Assembly: GCF_025245835.1 (NCBI RefSeq)
Contig: NZ_JAOBWS010000005.1
Span: forward strand, 1 to 64,000
Direction of reading: 5' to 3'
Source: Rheinheimera sp. 4Y26
Lineage (GTDB): Bacteria; Pseudomonadota; Gammaproteobacteria; Enterobacterales; Alteromonadaceae
Length of the DNA stretch: 64,000 bases
Shown here one piece after another: positions 1 to 10,500 of the stretch; the stretch's first letter is position 1; every line of letters starts with the position of its first letter. Under the pieces are notes generated by a model that was not told where the DNA came from, did not search any database, and saw only the letters and a program-made list of their open reading frames with translations. The position numbers and the translations under genes were made by a program.

Positions 1-73
1 TCCCCAGGTTGGACTCGAACCAACGACCTACGGATTAACAGTCCGCCGCTCTAACCGGCTGAGCTACTGAGGA
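1..73 (-). tRNA. tRNA-Asn (anticodon GTT), 3' end cut by window edge
   Basis: The reverse complement folds as a tRNA. The acceptor strand TCCTCAG pairs with CTGGGGA (one T-G pair), the D-arm is GCTC...GAGC, the anticodon loop reads CTGTTAATC with anticodon GTT, and the T-arm contains GGTTCGAGTCC. The discriminator base and the CCA end would lie before position 1, so the gene is incomplete here by at least one base. The D-loop has one base more than the E. coli Asn tRNA as I remember it. Confidence 0.95.
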
Positions 74-745
74 ACTGTGTCTGCAACGGGGCGCCATACT
101 AATGCGCCTATTTAAGGCTGTCAACAGTTAAACCAGCACAAATCTTTGATTCTGATTCACTTGCCGATTGTTTAGCCAAAGTGTCGAAAAAGTAACAAAT
201 GCCGCTGTTTTTTTGCTGTTTTTGTAGTGATCCAATAGCAGCAAAGATCTGATCTGGCGCCAGCCTATAGCTGGTAAGGGCTGGCGCAGGTTACTCACAG
301 AATCTGTGGATATCTTTGTGGATGACTGGTGTCACTCCTGTGTGAAGCCAGCAATAATGCGGCTTAGCGCCAGATCAATATCTAAATTAAAAAATATATA
401 TCTTTTAAAAAACAATAACTTATTAAAAATGCTTTTTTATGGCGCGGCAAAGTGCTGCTTTTTCTGCTGCAGATGTCGGCAATATGGCAATTGTGAACTG
501 TTTTTGTGCGATAGCCGGCTAAATTCTGCCCTTTTGATGTTTTGTTCCGGGATCTATGCCAGCTTTTATGCTGGATCCGCGCTCTGTTGAAGGCAGGGCT
601 GCTGCTAAAGTTCAGGTGGTGGTGTTCTGCACCTGATCAAGCGTTTTATGGCTTTATCAACACAACAGATAAAAGTTGTGGCTGTTGATGGAGCTCGCTG
701 CAACTTTTCACTACAATAGCGCACCCTTGCCTCAAGACTCCGCCT
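74..745. other. Gene-poor spacer with AT-rich block, GATC cluster and hairpins
   Basis: I find no convincing gene in these 672 bases. A 94-codon open frame at 306-590 is Cys-rich and low in typical coding character. The spacer holds a perfect 9-bp inverted repeat (257-265 with 279-287, 13-nt loop), seven GATC sites between 229 and 638, two near-DnaA boxes (TGTGGATAT at 305, TGTGGATGA at 317), and a very AT-rich stretch at about 376-435. A second inverted repeat (CACAAC 661-666 with GTTGTG 675-680) lies upstream of the MATE gene. A TACAAT hexamer at 712-717 could be its -10 box, but no good -35 box sits at the right distance. Confidence 0.6.
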
Positions 746-2110
746 ATGAGCAACACAGCTTTAAAAAAAACCGATATGACTCAGGGTGATATCCGAAGCA
801 CTTTAACCAACATGACGGTGCCTATGCTGTTTGGCATGATCACCTTAATGTCTTTTAATCTGGTCGACACTTTTTTTATCAGTATGCTGGGCACCAAAGA
901 GCTGGCGGCAGTTAGTTTTACCTTTCCGGTGACTTTTACTGTGATTAGCCTGGCAATAGGTTTAAGTATCGGCACCTCGGCCCTGATAGCCAAAGCCCAT
1001 GGCAGTGGCGATAGTTCTGCTGCGAAGGCCGATGGTCTGGCGGCGCTGTGGTTGTCTGCTTATCTGGTCGCGGCTTTATCTTTGGTCGGTTATCTCTGTA
1101 TGGATCCGTTGTTTCGTCTTTTGGGGGCTAAAGACGATACCCTGCCTTTTATTCATGATTATATGAGCTGGTGGTTTGCCGGCGCGGTGTTGTTAATCAC
1201 ACCGATGATCGGCAATGCCGTGTTGCGTGCCGCCGGTGATACCAAAACGCCGAGTTTAATGATGGCCTGCTCTGGTCTGGTGAATGCGGTGCTGGATCCG
1301 ATACTGATTTTTGGTTTTGGGCCAGTTCCTGCAATGGGCGTTGAAGGTGCGGCCATTGCCAGTTTGATTTCCTGGCTGGTGAGTTTCAGCCTGATTTTGT
1401 ATCTGATCATTTACCGTCGCGGCCTGATTAACAGTGGCCATCAGCCGCTTGCTGAGTTTCTGGCGATTAGTAAACGTATTTTACATATAGGATTACCGGC
1501 AGCGGGCGCCAATATGCTGACACCGCTGGCGATGGCGATATTAACTGCTGTGATGGCAAGTTACGGCGCCCATGCAGTGGCCGCTTATGGTGTCGGCGCC
1601 CGGCTTGAAAGTATCGCCTGCTTAGTGGTGCTGGCGCTGTCGATGACTTTGCCACCTTTTGTCAGTCAGAATCTGGGAGCCGGAAAACTGGAAAGAGTGA
1701 AAACCGGTTATCAGCTTTGTATCCGTTTTGTGCTGGGCTGGCAGTTTGCGGTTTATTTGTTATTGGCTGCCGGCGCCTGGTGGATAGCGCTGTGGTTTTC
1801 TGATGATCCACAAGTGATTTCGCTGATCCGCAGTTTTATCTGGATCTTGCCTTTGGGTTACGGTTTACAAGGCATAGTGATTTTAACCAACTCCTCTTTT
1901 AATGCGCTGCATTTGCCGATGCGGGCGCTTGGCCTCAGTGTGGTGCGGCTTTTTGTGTTTTATGTGCCTATGGCCTGGCTTGGTGGCAAACTTTTTGGTG
2001 TGCTGGGCGTCTATAGTGGCGCTTTGCTGGCAAACTTTATCATTGCTGCCATTGCTTATTATTGGTTTCACAGCACCCTGGCCAATTTACAAAGGGCAAA
2101 AACGCTGTAG
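746..2110 (+). CDS. MATE family multidrug/toxin efflux transporter
   Basis: This 454-residue protein is an inner-membrane transporter of the MATE family, whose members export cationic drugs or metabolites by Na+ or H+ antiport. The translation shows about twelve hydrophobic segments arranged as two similar halves. The first half begins near residue 20 with the family-typical run PMLFGMITLMSFNLVDTFFI, and the second half begins near residue 245 at the GLPAAGANMLTPLAMAILTA segment. The length is normal for the family. The gene stands alone: the stop is followed by a short GC-rich inverted repeat (2126-2141) and then uvrB on the same strand. The substrate cannot be told from sequence, and NorM-like or DinF-like are both possible. 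Confidence 0.9.
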   Translation: MSNTALKKTDMTQGDIRSTLTNMTVPMLFGMITLMSFNLVDTFFISMLGTKELAAVSFTFPVTFTVISLAIGLSIGTSALIAKAHGSGDSSAAKADGLAALWLSAYLVAALSLVGYLCMDPLFRLLGAKDDTLPFIHDYMSWWFAGAVLLITPMIGNAVLRAAGDTKTPSLMMACSGLVNAVLDPILIFGFGPVPAMGVEGAAIASLISWLVSFSLILYLIIYRRGLINSGHQPLAEFLAISKRILHIGLPAAGANMLTPLAMAILTAVMASYGAHAVAAYGVGARLESIACLVVLALSMTLPPFVSQNLGAGKLERVKTGYQLCIRFVLGWQFAVYLLLAAGAWWIALWFSDDPQVISLIRSFIWILPLGYGLQGIVILTNSSFNALHLPMRALGLSVVRLFVFYVPMAWLGGKLFGVLGVYSGALLANFIIAAIAYYWFHSTLANLQRAKTL

Positions 2111-2125
2111 CAGTGCGAAGAATCC

Positions 2126-2142
2126 AAGGCCGTCCGGCCTTT
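2126..2142 (+). terminator. Weak hairpin between MATE gene and uvrB
   Basis: AAGGCC-GTCC-GGCCTT forms a 6-bp stem with a four-base loop just after the MATE stop. The T run after it is only three bases, so termination would be inefficient and read-through into uvrB is possible. Confidence 0.35.
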
Positions 2143-2194
2143 GTGATTCAAGATATCAGGCTGGTTGCTTTTGCGTTTTTTACAGGGAAAGCTT

Positions 2195-4198
2195 ATGTCA
2201 CGCGATTTTAAACTTCATTCACCTTATCAGCCATCCGGCGATCAGCCCACCGCTATTGCGGCACTGGTAGATGGTTTAGAGGCGGGTCTGGCCCATCAGA
2301 CTTTGCTTGGTGTTACCGGATCCGGCAAAACTTTTACCATGGCCAATGTGATTGCCAGGGTAAACCGGCCGACGCTCATTATGGCGCACAACAAAACGCT
2401 GGCAGCGCAACTTTATGGGGAAATGAAAGAGTTTTTCCCCGATAACGCCGTCGAATATTTTGTGTCTTATTACGACTATTACCAGCCGGAAGCTTATGTA
2501 CCGGCCAGTGATACCTTTATCGAAAAAGATGCCTCCATTAACGAGCACATTGAGCAGATGCGACTGTCGGCCACCAAAGCGCTGATGGAGCGCCGTGACG
2601 TGGTGATTATCGCTTCAGTGTCCGCCATTTATGGTTTGGGTGACCCGGAATCTTATATGAAGATGCTGTTGCATCTGAAAGTGGGCGACATTGTTGATCA
2701 GCGTTTTATTCTGCGAAGGCTGGCGGAGCTGCAGTATCAGCGCAATGACATGGCGTTTGAACGTGCCACTTACCGGGTGCGTGGTGATGTGATTGATATT
2801 TTTCCGGCCGAGTCGGATGAGCTGGCGGTGCGGCTGGAACTGTTTGATGAAGAAATTGAACGTATCAGCCTGTTTGACCCATTAACAGGCGCAGTGGAAA
2901 AAGTCGTAGCGCGTTACACTATTTATCCAAAAACCCACTATGTGACGCCCAGGGAGAAGATCCTCGAAGCTGTCGACCGCATTAAAGTTGAACTGGCGGC
3001 ACGGCGCGCTCAGCTGCTGGCGGAAAATAAGCTGATTGAAGAGCAGCGTATTGGCCAGCGCACCTTGTTTGATTTGGAAATGATGGTGGAGCTGGGGTAC
3101 TGCTCGGGCATTGAAAACTATTCACGCTATTTATCCGGCCGCGCCGAAGGTGAACCCCCACCAACTTTGCTGGATTATTTCCCGGCCGATGGCTTGATGT
3201 TTATTGACGAATCCCATGTCACTATTTCACAAATCGGCGCCATGTATAAAGGGGATCGTTCCCGTAAAGAAAATCTGGTGAATTATGGTTTTCGCCTGCC
3301 GTCGGCACTGGATAACAGGCCGCTGAAATTTGATGAATTTGAAGCCATAGCACCACAACGTATTTATGTGTCGGCCACACCTGCAGCTTATGAGCTGGAA
3401 AAATCAGCCGGTGAAGTGGTGGAGCAGGTGGTGCGGCCAACAGGTCTGATTGACCCTGTGATTGAGATCCGTCCTGTGGCCACTCAGGTGGATGATTTAT
3501 TATCTGAAGCTTATCGCTGCGCCAAACTGGGTGAGCGTATTCTGGTCACCACTTTAACCAAAAAAATGGCGGAAGATTTAACCGATTACCTGCACGAGCA
3601 TAATGTCAAAGTACGTTACCTGCATTCGGATATCGACACTGTGGAGCGGGTGGAAATTATCCGCGATTTACGCCTTGGCGTTTTTGATGTGTTGGTAGGC
3701 ATTAACCTGCTCCGGGAAGGTCTGGATATTCCGGAAGTGTCCCTGGTGGCTATTCTGGATGCCGATAAAGAAGGTTTTTTACGTTCTGAGCGTTCGCTTA
3801 TTCAGACCATAGGCCGGGCGGCAAGGAATGTAAAAGGCAAAGCCATTTTGTATGCTGACCGCATGACGGGTTCGATGCAAAAAGCCATTGATGAAACCGA
3901 GCGGCGCCGTGCCAAACAAATGGCTTATAACGAGCAGCATGGCATTACGCCAACACAAATTTCGAAAAAAATCGGCGATGTGATGGACTTGGGCCAGGAT
4001 GCAAAAAATAACCAGCCACAACAAAAAGTGGCGGAGCATCTGCAACTGGTGAAAGGCAAAACACCTTATCAGGTGCAGGCTGAGATTAAAAAATTGGAAG
4101 CGCAGATGCTGCAACATGCGAAAAATCTGGAGTTTGAACAGGCTGCAGTGCTACGTGATCAAGTTCATGCCTTAAAAGCAGGATTGCTGGAGATTTAG
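2195..4198 (+). CDS. uvrB: Excinuclease ABC subunit B
   Basis: UvrB is the damage-verifying helicase-like subunit of the UvrABC nucleotide excision repair complex in the cytoplasm. The 667-residue protein carries Walker A GVTGSGKT at residues 39-46, the beta-hairpin region [12 protein letters not shown] near residue 92, the DEAD-like IDESH near residue 336, the helicase motif GRAAR near residue 543, and a C-terminal UVR domain that contacts UvrC. I chose the ATG at 2195, behind AGGGAAAGCTT, rather than an upstream in-frame TTG at 2165, because family proteins start with this MSRDFKL-type sequence. No clear LexA box (CTGT-N8-ACAG) was seen upstream, which is unusual for uvrB in gammaproteobacteria. 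Confidence 0.97.
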   Translation: MSRDFKLHSPYQPSGDQPTAIAALVDGLEAGLAHQTLLGVTGSGKTFTMANVIARVNRPTLIMAHNKTLAAQLYGEMKEFFPDNAVEYFVSYYDYYQPEAYVPASDTFIEKDASINEHIEQMRLSATKALMERRDVVIIASVSAIYGLGDPESYMKMLLHLKVGDIVDQRFILRRLAELQYQRNDMAFERATYRVRGDVIDIFPAESDELAVRLELFDEEIERISLFDPLTGAVEKVVARYTIYPKTHYVTPREKILEAVDRIKVELAARRAQLLAENKLIEEQRIGQRTLFDLEMMVELGYCSGIENYSRYLSGRAEGEPPPTLLDYFPADGLMFIDESHVTISQIGAMYKGDRSRKENLVNYGFRLPSALDNRPLKFDEFEAIAPQRIYVSATPAAYELEKSAGEVVEQVVRPTGLIDPVIEIRPVATQVDDLLSEAYRCAKLGERILVTTLTKKMAEDLTDYLHEHNVKVRYLHSDIDTVERVEIIRDLRLGVFDVLVGINLLREGLDIPEVSLVAILDADKEGFLRSERSLIQTIGRAARNVKGKAILYADRMTGSMQKAIDETERRRAKQMAYNEQHGITPTQISKKIGDVMDLGQDAKNNQPQQKVAEHLQLVKGKTPYQVQAEIKKLEAQMLQHAKNLEFEQAAVLRDQVHALKAGLLEI

Positions 4199-4211
4199 TA
4201 AGCTTTATTTT

Positions 4212-4239
4212 AGCTGAATCTGATGTTCAGCTTGTTTTT
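4212..4239 (+). terminator. Terminator after uvrB
   Basis: AGCTGAA (4212-4218) pairs with TTCAGCT (4226-4232) around a seven-base loop, followed by TGTTTTT. It lies 13 bases after the uvrB stop. Confidence 0.7.
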
Positions 4240-4245
4240 AACATA

Positions 4246-4313
4246 GATAAATGCAAGATATAAATTGTAAGTGGATGAATTTTAATTGTAATAAATTATA
4301 TTTTGCATTTATC
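4246..4313. repeat. Long near-perfect inverted repeat upstream of the barrel gene
   Basis: GATAAATGCAAGATATAA (4246-4263) is matched by TTATATTTTGCATTTATC (4296-4313), 17 of 18 bases complementary, with a 32-base AT-rich spacer. No T run follows, so it is not an ordinary terminator. It lies between the uvrB terminator and the start of the outer-membrane gene at 4406, where an operator pair or a cruciform-forming element would be plausible. Confidence 0.75.
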
Positions 4314-4405
4314 GGCATTATTTATTAAAAATTTTCTCTATTCAGTTTTAATTAATTTTTCTTTTGGTAAGCTTGCCCCCGTTATCTACAGCCGGAGGGC
4401 ATTTT

Positions 4406-5209
4406 ATGAAATCTTATCTTTTCCCTGTTCTTGTTCCTGCTTTGTTATCTTTGGCGTCTGCAACTGCTGTAGCCGGTTCTTATCAGTCACAAACTGATGT
4501 GAACTACGGCTGGGCCGATATCGAAGGTGCAGACTTATCTTCATGGAACCTGAAACAACGTTTTTATTTAGCACCGGTACAAACTGAAGGCGCAGTGCCT
4601 TTGGCTGAGGCGGCTTTTATGCAGCGTCAGGCCAGCCTGCACGGTACTTTCAGCCGCGACAGCGTTGAATATGGTGCTTTTGAAGCCAACAACAACAGCT
4701 GGTCTGTCGGTGGCGAGTATATGGACAGCCGTCACGACTTTTATGCATCTTTTGACTGGCGTTTTATTAACAACAGCAAAGAATATGAAGCCACCACCAA
4801 ACTGGGCTTTTTTGTGCAAAACGACTGGTTAGTGACCGGTGATATTTACCATGTGAAAGATGTTGATGGCAGCACTTATCTGGAATACGGCGCCAGCACA
4901 AAAAAATTACTGGATTTAGATACCGGCGACTTTATCGCGATTACCGCCGGTATGCGTAATTTCCACCACTCAACCTGGACCGGCTACAACGTGGCTGCCG
5001 ACTACTACTTTGGCAAAAACCTGTCGGTTGGCTTAGGTTATGAGTGGGATTCCAAAGGCATTTTCCAAACCGAAGCAGATGCTTATGAAGTCCGCAGTCA
5101 GTGGTTTGCCCTGCCAAACTTGGCGCTGAATGCGTCATTAAAACGTGTTGACTATCTGGATGATGAAGACGAAACCCTGTATCAGGTTGGCGCCAGCTAC
5201 CGTTTCTGA
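4406..5209 (+). CDS. Putative small outer-membrane beta-barrel protein
   Basis: The 267-residue product begins with a clear Sec signal peptide (MKSYLFPVLVPALLSLASA, cleavage probably after TAVAG near residue 24). The rest consists of alternating polar/aromatic strands typical of a barrel and ends in YRF, the C-terminal aromatic residue used for BAM-dependent assembly. I chose the ATG at 4406 because GGAGGG stands at the correct distance upstream; a longer frame opens at 4364 but would hide the signal peptide. I recognise the architecture as a putative porin of the kind common in Alteromonadales, but not a named family. It is monocistronic, with terminators on both sides. Confidence 0.75.
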   Translation: MKSYLFPVLVPALLSLASATAVAGSYQSQTDVNYGWADIEGADLSSWNLKQRFYLAPVQTEGAVPLAEAAFMQRQASLHGTFSRDSVEYGAFEANNNSWSVGGEYMDSRHDFYASFDWRFINNSKEYEATTKLGFFVQNDWLVTGDIYHVKDVDGSTYLEYGASTKKLLDLDTGDFIAITAGMRNFHHSTWTGYNVAADYYFGKNLSVGLGYEWDSKGIFQTEADAYEVRSQWFALPNLALNASLKRVDYLDDEDETLYQVGASYRF

Positions 5210-5320
5210 GTCAGTGTGAAAAGCTTAGGTACCACAGCTCTGAGGGGAGTGGTGGTATCTGGCTGAGCTGAATGCAGACACTGCATCAAGCTAAGTGACC
5301 AATGTAGTTCCTTGCTGATT

Positions 5321-5344
5321 GCCCTGCTTTTGCAGGGCTTTTTT
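5321..5344 (+). terminator. Rho-independent terminator of the barrel gene
   Basis: GCCCTGC (5321-5327) and GCAGGGC (5332-5338) enclose a TTTT loop and are followed by six T. It sits 111 bases after the stop codon, leaving a long structured 3' region. Confidence 0.9.
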
Positions 5345-5418
5345 ATGTAGAAGACAATGCAGCTGCAATTGCCGGTGATGTCCAGGGCAAGCGGACTGCA
5401 GAGCGCTTGATATACCGC

Positions 5419-6318
5419 TTAGCTGTGAACCTGCTGTTGTGATGTCCATTGTTGCCATAAAAAGTCGGCCACAGGGCCGAGCAACTGATCACGGTGTTTC
5501 ACCAGATGCACTTCCCCCCGGATTGGCCCTGGCATCTCTTTGGTATAAAGCGGTAGCAGGCTGCCGTTTTCCAGCTCGGTCAGTACCTGATGCCGCGCCA
5601 GCATGCCCCAGCCTAAATCAGCCAGCAGTGCCTGTTTCATACTCTGACTGTTATTAATTTTCAGCCGCTGACTACTTTGCAGCGGCAGCAATTTACCACT
5701 GTCAAAATCAAGGGCGTTAGAGTCTGCCACCAGCTGCGGCAGCACATGCAGCTGCTGAATGCTCTGCAATGGTTCCTGCAGTCTGGCCAATAACCCCGGG
5801 CTTGCCACACATAACAGATCAAATTCGCCAATAGCCACAGGTTCAAACTGCCCCAGACTGATAAAAACCGGAAACCAGGGGCTGATAGCCAAATCGGTTT
5901 GCTGATGTTTCAGTTTTTCCAATGCCTGCAGCCGGTAATCAAAACTAATCGACAGTTCAGTCTGAGGAAATAGTTGCTGCGCCTGCAAAATAGCGGGCAT
6001 TAAGGCCGAAGGTTCCACCGCTTCGTCAAAGGAAATGCGCAAACTGGCTTCAGCACCCCGGCTTAAATGTTTGGCCAGAGATTTGAGCTGTGCATGCTGA
6101 TGCAGCAGCTGCTGTGCCTGCTGGTAAAAACGCTGGCCGGCTTCGGTGAGCCTTAAGCGATAGTGATTACGGTCGACTATAGTAAAGCCGCATTGCTGCT
6201 CGAGTTTTTTTAGCGCCATGCTAAGTGCAGGCTGGGTTTTGTGCAGTTGCAGTGCCGCCTGTTGCAGGCTGTCACTCTGGCTGATGGCTTGCAAAATCTG
6301 TAGGCTGGTCAGGTTCAT
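5419..6318 (-). CDS. LysR family transcriptional regulator
   Basis: This 299-residue regulator has the LysR layout: an N-terminal winged helix-turn-helix (residues about 3-62, including the helix TQPALSMALKKLE) and a periplasmic-binding-protein-like effector domain from about residue 88. It is transcribed divergently from the RND efflux pair beginning at 6425, with about 100 bases between the two starts. LysR proteins usually control their divergent neighbour, so it probably regulates the pump. The effector is unknown. No clear T-N11-A operator could be fixed in the AT-rich intergenic region. Confidence 0.9.
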   Translation of the reverse strand: MNLTSLQILQAISQSDSLQQAALQLHKTQPALSMALKKLEQQCGFTIVDRNHYRLRLTEAGQRFYQQAQQLLHQHAQLKSLAKHLSRGAEASLRISFDEAVEPSALMPAILQAQQLFPQTELSISFDYRLQALEKLKHQQTDLAISPWFPVFISLGQFEPVAIGEFDLLCVASPGLLARLQEPLQSIQQLHVLPQLVADSNALDFDSGKLLPLQSSQRLKINNSQSMKQALLADLGWGMLARHQVLTELENGSLLPLYTKEMPGPIRGEVHLVKHRDQLLGPVADFLWQQWTSQQQVHS

Positions 6319-6424
6319 AAGTTAATCTTATAAAGATGTGCAATAAATATAAATTTAATCTGGATGTGTTGGCTTGTATAGTGCCAGACCGAATTTGGCT
6401 GATGTTTTGATGGAGCAACCTTGC

Positions 6425-7510
6425 ATGGGCAAAAACTTAAAGATCACCGCCTTTTTATTGGCATTGCCGTTATTGGGCTGCCAGAAAGCTGAGCAGCAAC
6501 AAAGTTCAGAAGTGATCCGGCCGGTAAAATTACATCAGGTCAGTGATCTGCAGGCGCAGGCAATCCGGCAGTTTCCTGCTTTGGTGGAGCCCACCGAAAA
6601 TGCCCGTCTGACCTTCAGAGTCAGCGGTAAACTAACCGAGCTTAAAGTACGGCCGGGCCAGCAGGTGAAAAAAGGTGAGTTGCTGGCAAGACTCGATGCC
6701 ACTGATTTTAAATTAAAAGTTGAACAGGCGCAGGCGCGTTATCAATTATCCAAAGCGCAGTTTGACCGGGCCAATTCGTTGATTAGCCAGAAACTGGTGT
6801 CACAGGCTATGTTTGATGAAGCTAAAGCCCAGCTACAGGTGGCCGATGCTGACCTCAAAACCAGCCAGACCAATTTAAGTTACACCGAAATGTTGGCGCC
6901 TTTTAGCGGCACAGTGTCACGATCCTTAGTGGAAAACCATGAAAACGTGCAGGCACAACAGCCGGTGCTGGAGCTGCAACTGCGCGATATGGTGGATGTG
7001 GTCATTCAGGTACCGGAAGACGTGATAGCCCTGGTGAAAAAAGACGTTTCTTATCAGCCGGTGGTGGTGTTTGACTCTTACCCGGCCCATCAATACCGCG
7101 CCAGCATTAAAGAGTGGGATACCAGAGCCGACCCTGCCACCAACAGCTTTAAAGTGGTGTTCAGCATGCCAACGCCAAAAGAATTTAATGTGCTGTCTGG
7201 CATGACAGCCAATGTCATTGCTGATTTAAGCCAGTTAACCCATCAGCCGGATGCGGCGCTGTTGGTGCCGGCCACTGCGGTATTTGCCGCCAATGATGTG
7301 GCGCTTAAAGACAATCAGCGTTTTGTCTGGGTTTATCGGCCAGAAAGTCAGCAGGTAGAGCGCCGTGCTGTCACCACAGGTGAACTCACGGCCGAAGGTA
7401 TTCAAATCCGCTCAGGCCTCTCTGTGGGTGAGCAAGTGGTGACTGCCGGTACCCAGCAGTTGCAGCAAGGACAAAAAGTGCGGCCATGGCAGCGTGAGCG
7501 GGGGCTGTAA
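6425..7510 (+). CDS. RND efflux periplasmic adaptor lipoprotein (HlyD/MFP family)
   Basis: The 361-residue protein is the membrane-fusion subunit that links an inner-membrane RND pump to an outer-membrane channel. It has a lipoprotein signal peptide with lipobox LLGC (Cys19). The biotinyl-lipoyl-like half-motifs flank a coiled-coil hairpin (about residues 85-150), and beta-barrel and membrane-proximal domains follow. I place the start at the ATG at 6425 (GGAG nine bases upstream), since it begins directly with the signal sequence. Earlier in-frame starts (6374 TTG, 6410 ATG) would bury it. The stop is 3 bases before the permease start, so the two genes are translated together. No TolC-like gene is present in the window. 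Confidence 0.93.
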   Translation: MGKNLKITAFLLALPLLGCQKAEQQQSSEVIRPVKLHQVSDLQAQAIRQFPALVEPTENARLTFRVSGKLTELKVRPGQQVKKGELLARLDATDFKLKVEQAQARYQLSKAQFDRANSLISQKLVSQAMFDEAKAQLQVADADLKTSQTNLSYTEMLAPFSGTVSRSLVENHENVQAQQPVLELQLRDMVDVVIQVPEDVIALVKKDVSYQPVVVFDSYPAHQYRASIKEWDTRADPATNSFKVVFSMPTPKEFNVLSGMTANVIADLSQLTHQPDAALLVPATAVFAANDVALKDNQRFVWVYRPESQQVERRAVTTGELTAEGIQIRSGLSVGEQVVTAGTQQLQQGQKVRPWQRERGL

Positions 7511-7513
7511 CAG

Positions 7514-10500
7514 ATGGATGCTGCACATTATTTTATAAAAAATACCACCTCTTCCTGGCTGGTGGCGCTGATTTTATTAATTGGCGGCAGCTTAAGTTAT
7601 CTCGGGCTTGGCCAGCTGGAGGACCCACAATTTACGCTGAAACAAGCCATGGTGATCACAAGTTACCCTGGCGCTTCGCCGCAGCAGGTGGAAGAAGAAG
7701 TCAGTTATCCGCTGGAAAATGCCATTCAGCAGTTGCCTTATGTTGACCATGTCACTTCGATTTCCACTGCCGGCACTTCACAAATTATGGTGGAGATGAA
7801 GGGCATTTACCGCAGCAAAGAGCTGAAGCAGATCTGGGATGAATTACGCCGTAAAGTGCATGATTTAACCCCACAATTGCCACCAGGCGTCAAACCGCCG
7901 ATGGTCAATGATGACTTTGGTGACGTGTACGGCATGTTGTATGCCATCAGCGGCGATGGTTACAGCGATGATGAGCTGCGTGATTATGTGGACATTCTGC
8001 GCCGTGAGCTGGTGCTGGTGGACGGGGTTGGCAAAGTTTCAGTCGGTGGTGTACAGCAGGAGCAGGTGATTGTTGAAATTTCCCGCTCGCGGCTGGCGTC
8101 TTTAGGCATTCCACCGGCACAAATTGCCAGTTTATTGCAAACGCAGAATGTGGTGTCCAATGCCGGTTCGCTCAGAGTCGGGCCTGACAGTGTGCGGATT
8201 TACCCCAGTGGTGAGTTTCAGTCCGTCAAAGAGCTGGAGCAGCTGATTATCAGTAATCCGGCGGCCAAAGAGCTGATTTATCTGGGTGATGTGGCCAAAG
8301 TGTATCGCGCCAGTCAGGAAGTGCCGTCACACATAGTACGATTTGGCGGCAAACCGGCGTTAACGCTGGGCGTGTCATTCAGCAGTGGTGTCAATGTGGT
8401 GGATGTAGGACAGGCCGTAACGGCCCGTCTGGCTGAACTTGAGTACACCCGGCCTGTTGGCATGGACGTCAGCACTGTGTACAACCAGCCCTCAGAAGTG
8501 CAGGTGTCGGTCGATGGTTTTATCCTGAATCTGGTAGAAGCCGTGGTGATAGTGATCCTGGTGCTGCTGGTGTTTATGGGGCTCAAAAGTGGCTTTTTAA
8601 TCGGCCTTATTTTGCTGCTGACTGTGCTGGGTACCTTTATTTTTATGCAGCAAATGCAGATTGAGCTGCAGCGTGTATCGCTGGGTGCGCTGATTATTGC
8701 GCTGGGTATGCTGGTCGATAACGCCATTGTGATTGTTGAAGGTATTCTGATTGGCATGCAAAAACGGCTGCCGCTGAGATCGGCCGCATCACAGATAGTG
8801 CGGCAAACCCAGTGGCCTTTGTTGGGCGCTACTGTGATTGCCGTGACTGCTTTTGCACCTATCGGGCTTTCCAGTGACGCCACGGGCGAATTTGCCGGCA
8901 GCTTGTTCTGGGTGTTATTAATCAGTCTGTTATTAAGCTGGGTCACTGCTATTACCCTGACGCCGTTTTTTGCCAGTTTATTGTTTAAACAGCCGCAAAG
9001 TGTCGACAGTCATACGCAGGAAGACGCTTTATACCGTGGCCTGATTTTCGACCTTTACCGGCGGTTATTAAGCCTGGTGCTGCGTTACAGAGTGGCCAGT
9101 TACGGCGTCATGTTATTGTTGTTGGTGTTGGCGATACTGGGCTTTGCCAAAGTAAAACAGGTGTTTTTCCCGGCCTCCAATACACCGATGTTTATGGTGG
9201 ATTTATGGCAACCTGCCGGTACTGATATCCGCCAGTCGCTGGAAGATAACCAGCTGGTATCGGCCTTTTTACAGCAACAGCCGGAAGTGACAGCTGTGAC
9301 TGCAACCATAGGCCGGGGCGCTGATCGTTTTATGCTGACCTACCAGCCGGAAAAAATTTACCCATCTTACAGCCAGCTGATAGTGCGGGTACAGGATAAA
9401 AGCCAGTTAGAGCCTGTGATGCTGAAGCTGCGTGACTTTATTTTGCAGCAGCACCCGAGGTTACAGCAAAAATTAAAACGGCTGGAAGTGGGGCCTTCAA
9501 CAGCGGCCAAACTTGAAGCGAGATTCAGCGGGCCGGACCCGGATGTGCTGCGTGCGCTTGGTGAAGAAGCCAAAGCTGTGATGCAAAAAGACGCTGGCGC
9601 CACCAATATCCGTGATGACTGGCGTGAGCGGGTGAAGGTCATTCGGCCTGTGTTTAACGAAGCTGTGGCGCGCCGTGCCGGTATTACCAAGCAGGATATC
9701 GATGATGTGCTACTGACCCACGTCAGCGGCAAAACTGTGGGTATTTACCGCGACGGTACCCATTTATTGCCTATTATCAGCCGGCCACCGCTCAATGAAC
9801 GCAGCAGTGTCGACAGCTTAAAAGATTTACAGATCTACAGCCCGAAAATTGGCCGTTATATTCCTATCAGTCAGGTAGTCAGCAGTTTTGAGTTGGTGTG
9901 GGAAGACCCACAAATTATGCGCCGGGATCGCAAACGCACCCTGACGCTGATGGCTGATCACGATATTTTAAGCAACGACACTGCAGCCAACTTATTAAAA
10001 AGGGTGAAACCACAGATTGAAGCCATTCCGTTGCCGACCGGCTACAGCTTAAGTTGGGGCGGCGAGCTGGAAGCCCAGACCAAAGCGCAAAAGGCCTTGT
10101 TTGGCTCTTTACCGCTGGGGTATCTGGTGATGTTTGTGATCACTGTGCTGCTGTTTAATTCCAGCCGCGATGCCCTGGTGATCTGGGCTTGTGTGCCGCT
10201 GGCCATTATTGGTGTAACCCTTGGTTTGTTGCTGATTGGTGTACCTTTTGGTTTTATGGCGCTGCTGGGCTTTTTAAGTTTATCCGGCATGCTGGTGAAA
10301 AACGGCATAGTGCTGGTGGATCAGATCCGGCTTGAGCTCAGTGAAGGCAGGGCAGCATTTGACGCAGTGTTCCATTCCGCTGTAAGCAGGGTGCGACCTG
10401 TGGCCATGGCGGCTATTACCACCATACTGGGTATGATCCCGTTGGTGGGCGATGACTTTTTTGCCAGTATGGCGGTGGTGATTATGTTTGGTTTGGGTTT

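Noticed and set aside
306..590. 94-codon open frame after the tRNA
   Set aside because: Cys-rich, no ribosome site, no recognisable domain and it covers the AT-rich non-coding block; treated as chance.
2143..2194. LexA/SOS box upstream of uvrB
   Set aside because: No CTGT-N8-ACAG match; the best candidate around TTGCGTTTTTTACAG fits poorly on its left half.
8314..8946. 210-codon minus-strand frame inside the RND permease
   Set aside because: It is antisense to a clearly coding gene and has Ser/Thr/Ile-rich composition typical of a shadow frame.
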